DNA of 64,000 bases from JANSWY01 sp965243755 (GTDB lineage: Bacteria > Bacteroidota > Bacteroidia > Cytophagales > Cyclobacteriaceae), in contig CBDEVW010000006.1 of assembly GCA_965243755.1 (NCBI GenBank), positions 682,001 to 746,000 of the forward strand, in the 5' to 3' direction. The notes under the pieces were generated by a model. The model was given only the letters and a program-made list of their open reading frames with translations, searched no databases and had not been told where the DNA came from. This document shows positions 10,348 to 20,103 of this stretch, in pieces (the stretch's first letter is position 1; every line of letters begins with the position of its first letter). A program made the translations under genes and the position numbers.

Positions 10348-10534
10348 CCTACACTAATTTTATAATTCACCACGTTGAGCATGGATAATTCGATCACTAA
10401 TAAGGCTTTGTTCTCAATACAACCTGCTATTGTTTTATCACCATCAGAGAACTTTATTTTTATTTACAGTCTAAGGAATGTGATATTAATTGTTTAAATT
10501 GTGCAGTTGAACGAGTGTTGTAAATACATAACGA

Positions 10535-11389
10535 ATGCGAATTTTATTTGTAGCTAGTATACTAATGTTTCTAACGGTTTCGGCCAATGCTCAATTTTGG
10601 CTCGGACCGAAAGTTGGCTTTCAAAGGACAGGGTTCAAATATCAGAATGACGAACACTTGTTTCTTGTAAATTCTACTTCAGAAATACCGCAGAACGAAA
10701 TTTATGATAAAGTCAAGCATGATTATAATTTTCATGTGGGGGGAGCCATGACCTATACAGCTTCTTTTAAGTATGCTGTTCATCTCGAGTTAATGTATGA
10801 GCGTGTGCAGAAATCAATAGAAAGGGCATCTTTTGACCTGGATAACAAATTCACTTACAATTACCTCTCTTTACCACTCCTATTGAGGGTGCAGTATGGG
10901 AAAGAACCTCGACATTACTACATCAACGCAGGACCAAAGATCAGTTGGTGGATGAGTGGAAAAGCGTTTATTAACGAATCTGTACTTGGAAATGGGGATG
11001 ATGAAGTGATTGAATATGAGATTGCCTACAATTTCAAAGCTAACCCGGAGGAAAATGTATTGGTGGTAGATAACCCCAATCGCATCCAATATGCCCTTAA
11101 TATCGGAGGAGGCGCTCTTTTCGACATTGCAACAGGAGCAAGAATACAGGTTGACCTTAGGTATAGTTGGGGGCATTCCAATTTAGGGTTTAACAGAGGT
11201 TCTGAGTTGGAACAATATTATGAAAATGTTGAAGTCAGTAATCAAATGATATCTGCCAGCGTAGCTTATCTCATCCCTTACAATCCAATTGATGCGTTGA
11301 AAGGAAAATCAACAATGGACATCACTCAAAAGTCCATCAACAAGGCGAAGGCCAAACAACGGAAGAATAAAAACCGGAAGGGAGGATAA
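10535..11389 (+). CDS. PorT-like outer-membrane beta-barrel protein
   Basis: The 284-residue protein has a cleavable signal peptide (about 1-19, ending ANA before QFWLGPKVGF). It continues with alternating amphipathic strands ending in aromatic residues and FNVGGA/YALNIGGG-type turns, as in the PorT/OmpW-like 'outer membrane beta-barrel' families of Bacteroidota. Strands such as YNYLSLPLLLRVQYG and RIQVDLRYSWGHSNLG are characteristic. After the last strand (ISASVAYLIPY) it has an unusual Lys/Arg-rich tail of about 30 residues (KSINKAKAKQRKNKNRKGG), unlike a barrel end; in the periplasm this could contact acidic partners. A rhomboid gene follows 29 bp downstream. Function is not determined beyond outer-membrane location. 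Confidence 0.75.
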   Translation: MRILFVASILMFLTVSANAQFWLGPKVGFQRTGFKYQNDEHLFLVNSTSEIPQNEIYDKVKHDYNFHVGGAMTYTASFKYAVHLELMYERVQKSIERASFDLDNKFTYNYLSLPLLLRVQYGKEPRHYYINAGPKISWWMSGKAFINESVLGNGDDEVIEYEIAYNFKANPEENVLVVDNPNRIQYALNIGGGALFDIATGARIQVDLRYSWGHSNLGFNRGSELEQYYENVEVSNQMISASVAYLIPYNPIDALKGKSTMDITQKSINKAKAKQRKNKNRKGG

Positions 11390-11418
11390 CCCTTGTTAAG
11401 AAGCAATTTACCATTGGC

Positions 11419-12039
11419 ATGAAGCGTGTATTTTTAAGAACCGTTTTCTGCCTAAGTATACCAACCCTGGTGTTTTTAATAGAGTTGGCCCTTGAGGGGG
11501 ACTACTATTGGCTGGGGATTAAGCCCCGACATCTTACAGGAATTACGGGTATTTTTACCTCTCCCGTTAAACATGGAGATCTTATTCATTTATTGGGGAA
11601 CTTAATGCTGGTTACACCGTTATTGATCGGTTCATTTCTTATTCTTGGAAAGAAGACTTTTAATGCCATCATTTCTATCTCAATCCTGGCAAATCTTTTG
11701 GTATGGATTTTTGGCCGGGCATCATGGCATTATGGAGCCAGCGGTGTTGTTTATGGGCTGTTCTTTTTCATGATTGTTTTGTCATTTCGATTCCGAATGA
11801 AGGAGATGTTTGTTTATCCGCTGATTGTATTATTTCTATCTGCAGGATTCTGGGTTGGTCTGCTTCCCGTCCAGCCGGGGGTTTCATTTGAAGGGCACCT
11901 GTTCGGATCTATGGCTGGGGCCTTCATTGCATTTTTTATAAAAAATCCTAAAAAGAACACCATAATATCTGATGATTCTACGAATAGTACAATTAAAATA
12001 ACTTATAATTATATATACAAAGAAAAAACTAAAGAATAG
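11419..12039 (+). CDS. Rhomboid-family intramembrane serine protease
   Basis: The 206-residue protein has about six hydrophobic segments and the rhomboid active-site motifs: HLLGN (His57 to Asn61) in the second transmembrane region, GASG with nucleophile Ser108, and EGHLFGSMAG with catalytic His160 and the GxxxG helix motif. Rhomboids cleave transmembrane segments within the inner membrane. The length fits minimal bacterial members. The C-terminal tail after about residue 176 is hydrophilic and low in complexity (KNPKKNTIISDDSTNS) and probably cytoplasmic. It is co-directional with the preceding barrel gene, 29 bp away, so co-transcription is likely. The substrate is unknown. Confidence 0.85.
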   Translation: MKRVFLRTVFCLSIPTLVFLIELALEGDYYWLGIKPRHLTGITGIFTSPVKHGDLIHLLGNLMLVTPLLIGSFLILGKKTFNAIISISILANLLVWIFGRASWHYGASGVVYGLFFFMIVLSFRFRMKEMFVYPLIVLFLSAGFWVGLLPVQPGVSFEGHLFGSMAGAFIAFFIKNPKKNTIISDDSTNSTIKITYNYIYKEKTKE

Positions 12040-12079
12040 ATGAAATTGTAGATATCGTCTTTAGTTTATTCTTCTTTTT
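12026..12079 (+). terminator. Possible AU-rich terminator after the rhomboid gene
   Basis: AAACTAAAGA (12026-12035, just before the stop codon) pairs perfectly with TCTTTAGTTT (12058-12067), followed by a pyrimidine-rich tail (attcttcttttt). The loop is 22 nt and the stem is AT-rich, so the call is tentative. It would separate the rhomboid unit from the operon that begins at 12178. Confidence 0.4.
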
Positions 12080-12177
12080 GTACATATTTGTGATACAGAT
12101 TAGCCGACGGAAACACTTTAATTGAAGAGAGTTCAATTGATTTTTGACTATATTAATGGTCGCTAAACAATTATTGT

Positions 12178-15100
12178 GTGATAAAGGGATTAATTAAGTT
12201 TTTAGGTGGGGAAGCTGGCGAAGAAAAGCAAATGCTGCTATTACTTGGGAAAGGCTTCTTCATGGGTATATTCCTGGCTTCTTACCAAATTGGTGCAGAA
12301 ACGCTATTCCTCAACGAATTAGGAGAGAATTACCTTGACATTGCCTTCTTTTCAGCAGGTGGACTGGGCATACTGGCTACCACGCTGTACGTAAAGTTGC
12401 AAGAGAGAATGAATTTCTCCAGTCTGGTGGTTTCAAACGTCTTCTTAACACTCGTTTTTCTGGTTTTATTGCGATTGGCGTTTTCCTACCCTGATGTTCT
12501 TGGCTTCATTGGTGGCCTTGAAGTGTTACCCTTTATTCTGTTTGTGATGATTGGGCCGATTACTGCCGTAACCCTCCTTGGTTTTTGGGGTGTTTTCGGT
12601 AGGATGTTTGATCTGAAACAATCCAAAAGAATTATCGGTGGTATTGATACTGGGCAATTATCTGCGACCATCCTTGCCTTTTTCTCTATACCTGTACTTA
12701 ATCAATTTGGTATCATCGACCAAACCTATGACCTGCTCCTTATGGCAAGTATTTCAGTGTTTGGAATGTTTGTCTTTACCATATGGATCATCAGGTCTTA
12801 CAACCTGGACAGGGTAACTAAGGTGGAGAAAGGAGAGGAGAAACAGACCGTTAGTTTTGCTGGTTTATTTGTAAACCCGTATTTGCGAATGATGTCGTTC
12901 TTTATATTGTTTTCAATGGCTGCAAGTGTATTCATGAATTACACTTTTTACACAGCAACAGAAACAATGTACCCGGAGGAAGCACAATTAAGGGACTTCC
13001 TTTCTTTCTTTAATGGAACCGTAATGATTGTTAGTTTCCTTATACAAAGTTTTGTGAACGACTATATCATTACCAACTTCGGGTTGAGAGTAGCTTTGAT
13101 GCTCATGCCTCTGATTCTAATTCTATTTACTCTAGGATCGGTCATTTCCGGAAATATATTTGGCTATGACACCAAGACACCCGAATTCTTATACTTCTTC
13201 CTTTTCACAGCCCTGGGCAAGTTATTCACGGCCTCTTTAAAAGATGCCCTTGAAAACCCTGCATTCAAACTCTTCTTTTTACCATTGGACAGGAAAATAA
13301 GGTTCGATGTTCAAACCAGGATTGAAGGGGTGATCAATGAGTTTGCAACCCTGCTGGCTGGAGCTATGCAAATTGGACTAGGACTGCTGGTTTTCTTTAA
13401 ACTGATCCACTACACTTATTTTATTATTGCTTTAGGCGCAGTAGTAATATGGTTAGCCAATAAGCTTTTTGCACAATATAAAATCACCTTAAAAAACACT
13501 CTTGAAATTCAGAAACTACAATTTCAAGATGAAGATAAGAGGGACGAGATCAACATTATAAATGCTTTAAGAAATGAGGCGCTTAGCAACGATCCAGAGG
13601 AAGTAATCAACTCTTTGAAAATCCTCGAGAAAATTGACCCAATCCAATTGGAGGAGGTGCTTATCTCTGCACTCCAATCAGAACGTAAGCGAGTTCGGTA
13701 CTATGCTTATGTTAAACTGAACGAATTGCTTTGTTTTGATCAATTAGAAGGGTTGAAAGAGGAATTAAAGTATGAAGATGACCCTAAACTGATGGAGCTG
13801 GGAAATAAGGTAGTGGCCAATCTGGAGAAAGCTGTTGCTTATGAGTTGAAAGAGTCATCTATCAAAAAACTGGTAAGATCCACAGATGCCAAGGACAGAA
13901 TATTAGCGGCTCGGTTGCTTGCCAAATTGACTAAGGAGAAATATGTTCCTTATTTAATGGAATTACTGAGGGATATCAACTCAGATGTCAGGATAGCTGC
14001 TATGGTGTCCGCAGGAAAACTTCATCGACCGGAGTTTTGGCCTGTTCTTATAGAAAATCTTCATTTGGCTACCTACGGAAATATTGCCATGTCTGGTTTG
14101 GTGGCGTCCGGAGAGGATGTTTTCCACCTGTTGGATACTGCTTTCTATAAAACCAACCAACATCCTCTGACTATGTTCAGGGTGATTCAGATTATTGGTC
14201 GAATAGGAGGATACAGAGCCAGTGATCTGCTATGGAAAAAAATAGACTTTCCTAATAAGAAGATTGTATCGGAAATCCTGATCACATTGAGCTACCTTGG
14301 GTTTGAGGCTAAGGATTTTCAATCAGCCAGGATTAAGATTTTTATTAACAGCATCATTGGTAACATTAGTTGGAACCTCAAAGTACTGGAGGAAATTCCT
14401 AGAGATAATCAATTGGATCGGTTGATTCGTCAGGCCATTGAAGACGAAAACAGAGAGAATTACAATAACATCTTCATGTTGTTGTCCATGATCTATGATC
14501 CACAAAGTGTATTATTGATCAAGGAGAATGTAGAGGTTGGAACTTCCGAAAGTGTTGCATTTGCCATTGAAATGCTCGATATATTTATTGAAGATGAGTT
14601 GAAGCCTATTTTATTCCCGGCTCTGGATGACGCCAAGATTGAGGATAAACTGGCCAAGCTCAATGACCATTTCGCACCGGAATATTATGAGTCTTATCAT
14701 GATTTGTTATTGCAGATCATCAACAGAGATTACAATTTTATCAACAAATGGACCAAGGTATTGGCTATACACAGGATTGGGGAAATGGAAGATGCTCCAA
14801 TTACAGACGATCTGATCGCCAATATTTTTAACCCCGATCCATTCATTAGGGAAACCATTTGTTCGGTAATCTATAAAAAGAATAAGGAGGCCTACCATCA
14901 TCAGACACGACGAATCAATCCTGCTTATAAGAAAGAATTAGACAAAGCAATCGTACCTCCAATATTTAAGTCCAAAGAGGAAGAGTACCATCAAAAGATG
15001 TTGCTGATTGAAAAAGCTTTGTTTTTAAAGAATCTTCCTGCCTTTGAAACAGTAGATGGGTTGGTAATTGGTGAAGTTGCTCAATGCATTGATGAAATTG

Positions 15101-15450
15101 TAGTGAAAAAGGACACCACGATCATTGAAGAAGGAGATCCAGGAAGTAACCCATTGTATATCATCGTGGAAGGGTCTGTGAATATCACCAACAGTGATGG
15201 AACGACGGAAGTAAGGTCGGTTGGAGAAATAATTGGTGAAAAAATTATATTAAGTAGCATTAAGTTTGATTTTACCGCTGTAACCCTGGAGGAATGTAAA
15301 TTATTTGTAATAAGCAAAGAGGAGTTCTTTGACCTGCTTACCTCGCACATTGAACTGATGTTTGCACAATTGAAAATTATGTCTGGTAGACAAAAAATAA
15401 AACAAATCGAGGTAGAAGAAGAAACCTCATTCTCAGTATTTGGTGATTGA
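12178..15450 (+). CDS. Nucleotide-transporter-like (NTT/MFS) membrane protein with HEAT repeats and cNMP-binding domain
   Basis: The product has 1090 residues. Residues about 20-430 contain some ten to twelve hydrophobic helices resembling the ATP/ADP translocase (Npt1/Npt2, TLC) branch of the MFS fold, including ALGKLFTASLKDALENPAFKLFF. Residues about 470-905 are helical HEAT-like repeats (EEVLISALQSERKRVRYYAY; VRIAAMVSAGKL). Residues about 975-1075 match a cyclic-nucleotide-binding fold (TTIIEEGDPGSNPLYIIVEG ... SVGEIIGEKIIL). The canonical phosphate-binding Arg after GE is not obvious, so ligand binding is uncertain. The start used is GTG at 12178; ATG codon 19 is an alternative that would trim the N-terminus. 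It heads a six-gene run, with one base before the next ATG. The role is probably regulated transport or membrane sensing of nucleotides; this is inference. Confidence 0.75.
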   Translation: MIKGLIKFLGGEAGEEKQMLLLLGKGFFMGIFLASYQIGAETLFLNELGENYLDIAFFSAGGLGILATTLYVKLQERMNFSSLVVSNVFLTLVFLVLLRLAFSYPDVLGFIGGLEVLPFILFVMIGPITAVTLLGFWGVFGRMFDLKQSKRIIGGIDTGQLSATILAFFSIPVLNQFGIIDQTYDLLLMASISVFGMFVFTIWIIRSYNLDRVTKVEKGEEKQTVSFAGLFVNPYLRMMSFFILFSMAASVFMNYTFYTATETMYPEEAQLRDFLSFFNGTVMIVSFLIQSFVNDYIITNFGLRVALMLMPLILILFTLGSVISGNIFGYDTKTPEFLYFFLFTALGKLFTASLKDALENPAFKLFFLPLDRKIRFDVQTRIEGVINEFATLLAGAMQIGLGLLVFFKLIHYTYFIIALGAVVIWLANKLFAQYKITLKNTLEIQKLQFQDEDKRDEINIINALRNEALSNDPEEVINSLKILEKIDPIQLEEVLISALQSERKRVRYYAYVKLNELLCFDQLEGLKEELKYEDDPKLMELGNKVVANLEKAVAYELKESSIKKLVRSTDAKDRILAARLLAKLTKEKYVPYLMELLRDINSDVRIAAMVSAGKLHRPEFWPVLIENLHLATYGNIAMSGLVASGEDVFHLLDTAFYKTNQHPLTMFRVIQIIGRIGGYRASDLLWKKIDFPNKKIVSEILITLSYLGFEAKDFQSARIKIFINSIIGNISWNLKVLEEIPRDNQLDRLIRQAIEDENRENYNNIFMLLSMIYDPQSVLLIKENVEVGTSESVAFAIEMLDIFIEDELKPILFPALDDAKIEDKLAKLNDHFAPEYYESYHDLLLQIINRDYNFINKWTKVLAIHRIGEMEDAPITDDLIANIFNPDPFIRETICSVIYKKNKEAYHHQTRRINPAYKKELDKAIVPPIFKSKEEEYHQKMLLIEKALFLKNLPAFETVDGLVIGEVAQCIDEIVVKKDTTIIEEGDPGSNPLYIIVEGSVNITNSDGTTEVRSVGEIIGEKIILSSIKFDFTAVTLEECKLFVISKEEFFDLLTSHIELMFAQLKIMSGRQKIKQIEVEEETSFSVFGD

Positions 15451-15451
15451 T

Positions 15452-16954
15452 ATGAAATTTGAATACGATATAATCCTAAGTTATTCTGAAGACGATGATC
15501 TTCCCATTGAAGGTATGGATAAAGGGTGGGTAACCAACTTTAGGAAATTCCTTACCACATTACTGGGCCAGATCTCTAAAAAGGAACCGAAAATATTGAT
15601 GCTTTCGGAAACTACTTTGCCAGAGTCTATTGAGGATAAAGCAGCAGTTTTCATAGCAATCATCTCAGATAATTACTTTCAATCTTCCAGGCTTACTGAT
15701 GACCTGAACGCTTTTTGTGAAAAGGCTAAAACAGACGGAAACCTGGAACTGGCAGGATTAAGCAGGCTTTTCAAGGTGGTAAAACACCCCATGGATTTCG
15801 ATGATATGCTGCCTGAGTATCAAAATATAATTCCTTACGATTTTTTCGAAGTTGATCCGATGACAGGTGAGGCCAGGGAGTTTAACCGTTTCTTTGGCAG
15901 CAATGCAGAGCGTAGCTTTTGGATGAAACTGGTGGACATGGCTTATGATATTTCGCAATTCATCTATACCCTGACTGAGAAGGAAGAAGATGAGCTGAAA
16001 GAGGAAGTAGAAAAAGCTAAAACAGTTTATTTGGCCAGTACGGGGGTGGATATGATCATCCAGCGTGACGTTATTAAAAGGGAACTGATCAGGCATGGCT
16101 ACAAGGTTTTGCCGGAGCATTCACTCCCTAAAGAAGTTAGTGCGCTGGAAGACATGGTAAAAAGGGATTTACAAAGATGTAGACTATCCATTCACCTCAT
16201 TGGGGAAGATTATGGGTATCGCCCAAAAGGAACAGACTTATCTGTAGTAGATATTCAAAATCAGATTGCGAGCAAGTACACTAAAAAGATTGCAGAATAC
16301 AACAGAACAAGAGATAAGAAAGAGCCCTTTAGCAGATTGGTGTGGTTGTCTCCGGATCTTAAGAATGTAACCGAAAGACAGAAAATTTTTATTGATGATT
16401 TGAAAACCGATGCAGCGACCCTTGAGGAGGCAGAAGTATTACAAATTACCCTTCAGGAGTTCAAAAGCATCATCAGAGAAGAACTGGTAACCGGAGGAAG
16501 GTTTAATACCACCAGAGAAATAAAAGGATATACACCTGAGGTAGATGATTCAGGCAAAGAAATGATTTACCTGATTTGTGACAAACCAGATTTAAATTCT
16601 TCCAAGCCAATCGCAGAATATTTGGAAAAGCAGGGATATAAGGTAGTTGAACCTACTTACGAGGGTGATCTGGTAGATTTGAGATACATACATCAGGAAA
16701 ACCTGAGAAGATGCGATGCTTCTATTATTTATTGTGGGTCCAGCACAGAAGACTGGATCAATGCCAAACTTCAGGATTTACTGAAGGCGCCCGGTTTCGG
16801 TAGGGTAAAACCTATCAAGGCTAAGGCGGTCTATCTGGACAAGAATAAAGAAGTGAATAAAAAGAAAATTGAAAATAATAAAGCAATGGTCCTGGAATGT
16901 GGAGAGGATTTTAATGAGGAACAACTGAAACCATTCTTGCAAAAACTGAAATAA
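15452..16954 (+). CDS. Three-domain TIR-like signalling protein
   Basis: This 500-residue soluble protein starts at the ATG one base after the upstream stop; a TTG four codons earlier is less likely. Residues 1-175 look like a TIR domain: YDIILSYSEDDD as strand A, and AAVFIAIISDNYFQSSRLTDDLNAF as strand D plus the following helix. The glutamate that serves as the NADase catalytic residue in active TIRs is not evident there; the helix carries Asp-Asp. Residues about 189-330 form a second Rossmann-like unit resembling DUF4062/TIR-like domains (KTVYLASTG ... CRLSIHLIGEDYG). Residues about 369-500 form a third (MIYLICDKPDLNSSKPIAEY ... RRCDASIIYCG). It is coupled by 2 bp to the nSTAND1 NTPase gene, a natural partner for TIR-type adaptors. 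Domain homology is inferred by eye. Confidence 0.65.
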   Translation: MKFEYDIILSYSEDDDLPIEGMDKGWVTNFRKFLTTLLGQISKKEPKILMLSETTLPESIEDKAAVFIAIISDNYFQSSRLTDDLNAFCEKAKTDGNLELAGLSRLFKVVKHPMDFDDMLPEYQNIIPYDFFEVDPMTGEAREFNRFFGSNAERSFWMKLVDMAYDISQFIYTLTEKEEDELKEEVEKAKTVYLASTGVDMIIQRDVIKRELIRHGYKVLPEHSLPKEVSALEDMVKRDLQRCRLSIHLIGEDYGYRPKGTDLSVVDIQNQIASKYTKKIAEYNRTRDKKEPFSRLVWLSPDLKNVTERQKIFIDDLKTDAATLEEAEVLQITLQEFKSIIREELVTGGRFNTTREIKGYTPEVDDSGKEMIYLICDKPDLNSSKPIAEYLEKQGYKVVEPTYEGDLVDLRYIHQENLRRCDASIIYCGSSTEDWINAKLQDLLKAPGFGRVKPIKAKAVYLDKNKEVNKKKIENNKAMVLECGEDFNEEQLKPFLQKLK

Positions 16955-16956
16955 TC

Positions 16957-19900
16957 ATGAGTGATCAAAATGTAACTTCACAGGAAACCGGGATCCTGGA
17001 CATTTCCGAACTCATTAATCCATTCCCAGGGTTAAGGCCATTCGGCATTGAAGAAAGTCACTTGTTTTTTGGTAGGGAAGGACAAAGTGATGAAGTCCTT
17101 GTCAAACTTGCCGAAAACAAGTTTGTTGCCATATTAGGTGCTTCAGGTAGTGGTAAGTCTTCATTAATGTACTGTGGACTGATTCCTACACTTTATGGAG
17201 GCTTCATGACCGATGCTGGAAGCAACTGGAAGATTGTGGTCACCAGACCCGGAGGTGGACCAATAGATAATCTGGCTGAAGCGTTATTGGCTAAAGATAA
17301 AGAGTATGTTCAGCTGGGAGAGGAGGACAAACTCATTAAGAAAACCATCACTGGTACTGTTCTTAGGTCCAGTTCCCTGGGACTTATAGAGGCAGTAAAG
17401 CAATTAAAATCCTCAGATAAGCAGAATTTTCTGATTCTTGTTGACCAGTTTGAAGAGCTTTTCCGATATAAGAGGGTAGAAGCTGTGGCTTCTGAGATTG
17501 ATGAGTCATCGGCATTTGTCAATTTGTTGTTGGAGGCTATACATCAATATGATGAGCCCATTTATGTAGCCCTCACCATGAGATCGGACTTTATTGGTGA
17601 ATGTGCGCAGTTCCCTGATCTCACCCAAATGATCAACGATAGCCACTACCTGATACCTCAAATGACACGGGATCAGAAAAGGTTGGCAATTGAAGGTCCT
17701 GTTGCAGTAGGTGGTGGAAAGATTGCTGCTAGATTGACACAGCAATTATTAAATGATGTAGGAGACAATCCGGATCAACTGCCGATCCTGCAGCATGCAC
17801 TGATGAGAACCTGGCAATTTTGGGTGGATAACCGGAAAGAGGGAGAGGACATGGACATCAGGCACTACAATGCCATTGGTACTCTCCAGGAAGCACTTTC
17901 ACAACACGCCAATGAAGCTTATGATTCACTTTCAAAAAGGGAAAAAGAAATTTGTGAGGTCATGTTTAAGGCACTCACTGAACGTGGAAGTGAAAACCAG
18001 GGAATAAGACGACCCACTAAGCTCAGCACCATTGCCAGTATTGTTGGTGTATCCGAAGATGAAGTGATCAGGGTGATTGAGAAATTCAGAGAACCCGGAA
18101 GATCTCTTTTGATGCCGCCATATGGAGTAAGACTGGAATCTGAAACAGTGATTGACATCTCTCACGAAAGTTTAATGAGGATTTGGGTTAGACTGAGAAG
18201 ATGGTTGGATGAAGAGTCTAAATCAGCTGAGATGTATCTGAAGCTGTCAGAATCTGCTGAAAGATATCAGGAAGGTAAAGCTGGACTTTGGCAAATGCCT
18301 GATCTACAGTTGGCACTAAACTGGGAGGAAGAAAATAAACCTACGCTCGTTTGGGGTCAACGATATAACATGGCTTTTGAGCGTACAATGGTCTTTTTGG
18401 AGACCAGTAAAAAGGCATATGAAACAGAGCAGAGAAATAAGGAACTGCTGCAAAAACGACAAATAAAGAGAACCAGAATTGTAGCGGTTATCCTGTCATT
18501 TGCAACACTGATCTCCCTATTCCTTGTAATCTATGCACAATTACAAACACAACTTGCCCGAGAGCAGCAACAGGAGGCGCTTAGATTGAAAGAGCAGGCG
18601 GATAAACTAAAAGATGATGCCTTCAAAGAGGCGGCAAGGGCAACACAAGCTGAGGCAGAAGCACTTCTCGCCAAAGAACAGGCGGATAAAGAAGCAGAAA
18701 ATGCAAGGAAACAAACCATCATTGCGCAAAATGCCCTGGCAGATGCTGAACGGCAGAAACAATTAGCAGAAAATAACGCAAAACTTGCAAGGGAGCAACA
18801 GGCCAAGGCCACAAAAGCGGCAGAGGAGGCTAAGTTAGCACAATTGGAGTCTGCAAGGCAGGCCAGGCTGGCGCAACAGGAAAAATTGGCAGCAGACAGG
18901 TTAAGATACCAGGCGATTGCCCAATCAATGGCGATCAAAGCGAAAAACGTAACTCAGCCCGAATTGAAAGGGCTGGTAGCAAGGCAGGCATATCTTTTCT
19001 GGAAGGAGTACAAAGATGAAGGAGATGAATTTAACGGGGACATTTACGGTGGTATTTATTATGCGCTGAAAGGATTGAAAAATGATTCGTTGAATCACCT
19101 CAGGGGTCATAATGATGCCGTAAGGTCTGTGGTTTTTGATCAGGATGGCAGCAGGATGTATTCAGCGGGTAGTGATGGAATGATCCTTACCTGGAACATG
19201 GATAATGAGACTAATTCTGTACTTTTCCAAAATGACAATGTGAGTAGAGTAGTAGGAGTAAGCCCTAATGAAAGGTATCTTGCTTTAGGCTCTGATAAGG
19301 ACAATATCTTTTTATTCGATCTTAAAAATAAGAATTCTCAACCACGAGAAATCCTGGGACATGGAGGTGCAGTATTTGATCTGATTTTTATGCCTGATAA
19401 CTCCGGTTTTATTTCGGTTGGATCTGATAAATTGATAAGAAGGAGTGATTTTCAGAACTCTGAAGCCATTATCACTACTGAATCAAGAGTGAAGGCACTG
19501 GCAATTTCTCCTGACGGCAAAGTTTTGGCCGGAGGTGCTGAAAACGGGGATGTTTACTTGTGGGATCTGGAAGCAGCTAACGCAATGACAACCATTTACA
19601 CAAAATCAAGTACTCCAGTCAACGCCATCACATTTAATGATAAGGGAGACAAACTTGCTTTTGGTGACTATGACGGTAACATCATCCTGTGGGATTTGAA
19701 TGAAGGTAAGAAATTTGGTCCAACTTTAACTGGTTTCCAGGGCCCTGTGCTGGACATCAAGTTTGGTCCTAAAAATAAACTGCTTGGTGCTGCAAGCGCA
19801 GATAAGACAGCCAGACTCTGGAACATTGATCCGGAGCACATTTATGATTTACCAACTGTTCTTGATGATCACAATGATTGGGTCTTTACCCTGGACTTTC

Positions 19901-20100
19901 ATCCGTCTGGTGATTACCTGGTTACAGGATCAAAAGATCAGATCATCAGAAAGTGGCCCGTTTATCCTAGTGAAATGTCTTCCGAGATTTGTGGTTATCT
20001 AACAAGAAATATGTCCCAATCAGAATGGTTTCAGTATGTAGGCAAAGGAATTGAAGAGCGCTCAACCTGCGAAGGTTTACAGAAAGGAACCGATAATTAA
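16957..20100 (+). CDS. nSTAND1 NTPase with transmembrane helix, coiled coil and WD40 repeats
   Basis: The product has 1047 residues. It opens with the nSTAND1 signature PFPGLRPFGIEESHLFFGRE (about 22-41), then a Walker A GASGSGKSS (61-69) and a Walker B with catalytic Glu, LILVDQFEELF (about 159-169). A winged-helix segment and the ISHESLMRIWVRLRRWL motif close the NTPase module. Residues about 508-527 are a transmembrane helix (VAVILSFATLISLFLVIYA). A long Ala/Gln/Glu/Lys coiled coil (529-668) follows, then seven or so WD40 blades (about 714-1004) and the C-terminal motif CGYLTRNMSQSEWFQYVG common in WD40-STAND proteins. STAND proteins are signal-activated oligomeric switches. The single helix predicts NTPase and propeller on opposite membrane faces. 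It sits between the TIR-like gene and a barrel gene. Confidence 0.85.
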   Translation: MSDQNVTSQETGILDISELINPFPGLRPFGIEESHLFFGREGQSDEVLVKLAENKFVAILGASGSGKSSLMYCGLIPTLYGGFMTDAGSNWKIVVTRPGGGPIDNLAEALLAKDKEYVQLGEEDKLIKKTITGTVLRSSSLGLIEAVKQLKSSDKQNFLILVDQFEELFRYKRVEAVASEIDESSAFVNLLLEAIHQYDEPIYVALTMRSDFIGECAQFPDLTQMINDSHYLIPQMTRDQKRLAIEGPVAVGGGKIAARLTQQLLNDVGDNPDQLPILQHALMRTWQFWVDNRKEGEDMDIRHYNAIGTLQEALSQHANEAYDSLSKREKEICEVMFKALTERGSENQGIRRPTKLSTIASIVGVSEDEVIRVIEKFREPGRSLLMPPYGVRLESETVIDISHESLMRIWVRLRRWLDEESKSAEMYLKLSESAERYQEGKAGLWQMPDLQLALNWEEENKPTLVWGQRYNMAFERTMVFLETSKKAYETEQRNKELLQKRQIKRTRIVAVILSFATLISLFLVIYAQLQTQLAREQQQEALRLKEQADKLKDDAFKEAARATQAEAEALLAKEQADKEAENARKQTIIAQNALADAERQKQLAENNAKLAREQQAKATKAAEEAKLAQLESARQARLAQQEKLAADRLRYQAIAQSMAIKAKNVTQPELKGLVARQAYLFWKEYKDEGDEFNGDIYGGIYYALKGLKNDSLNHLRGHNDAVRSVVFDQDGSRMYSAGSDGMILTWNMDNETNSVLFQNDNVSRVVGVSPNERYLALGSDKDNIFLFDLKNKNSQPREILGHGGAVFDLIFMPDNSGFISVGSDKLIRRSDFQNSEAIITTESRVKALAISPDGKVLAGGAENGDVYLWDLEAANAMTTIYTKSSTPVNAITFNDKGDKLAFGDYDGNIILWDLNEGKKFGPTLTGFQGPVLDIKFGPKNKLLGAASADKTARLWNIDPEHIYDLPTVLDDHNDWVFTLDFHPSGDYLVTGSKDQIIRKWPVYPSEMSSEICGYLTRNMSQSEWFQYVGKGIEERSTCEGLQKGTDN

Positions 20101-20103
20101 ACT

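Noticed and set aside
18531..18938. 135-codon minus-strand open frame rich in Ala, Ser and Cys
   Set aside because: It is the antisense of the Ala/Glu/Lys-rich coiled coil of the STAND protein, whose codon bias keeps that frame open.
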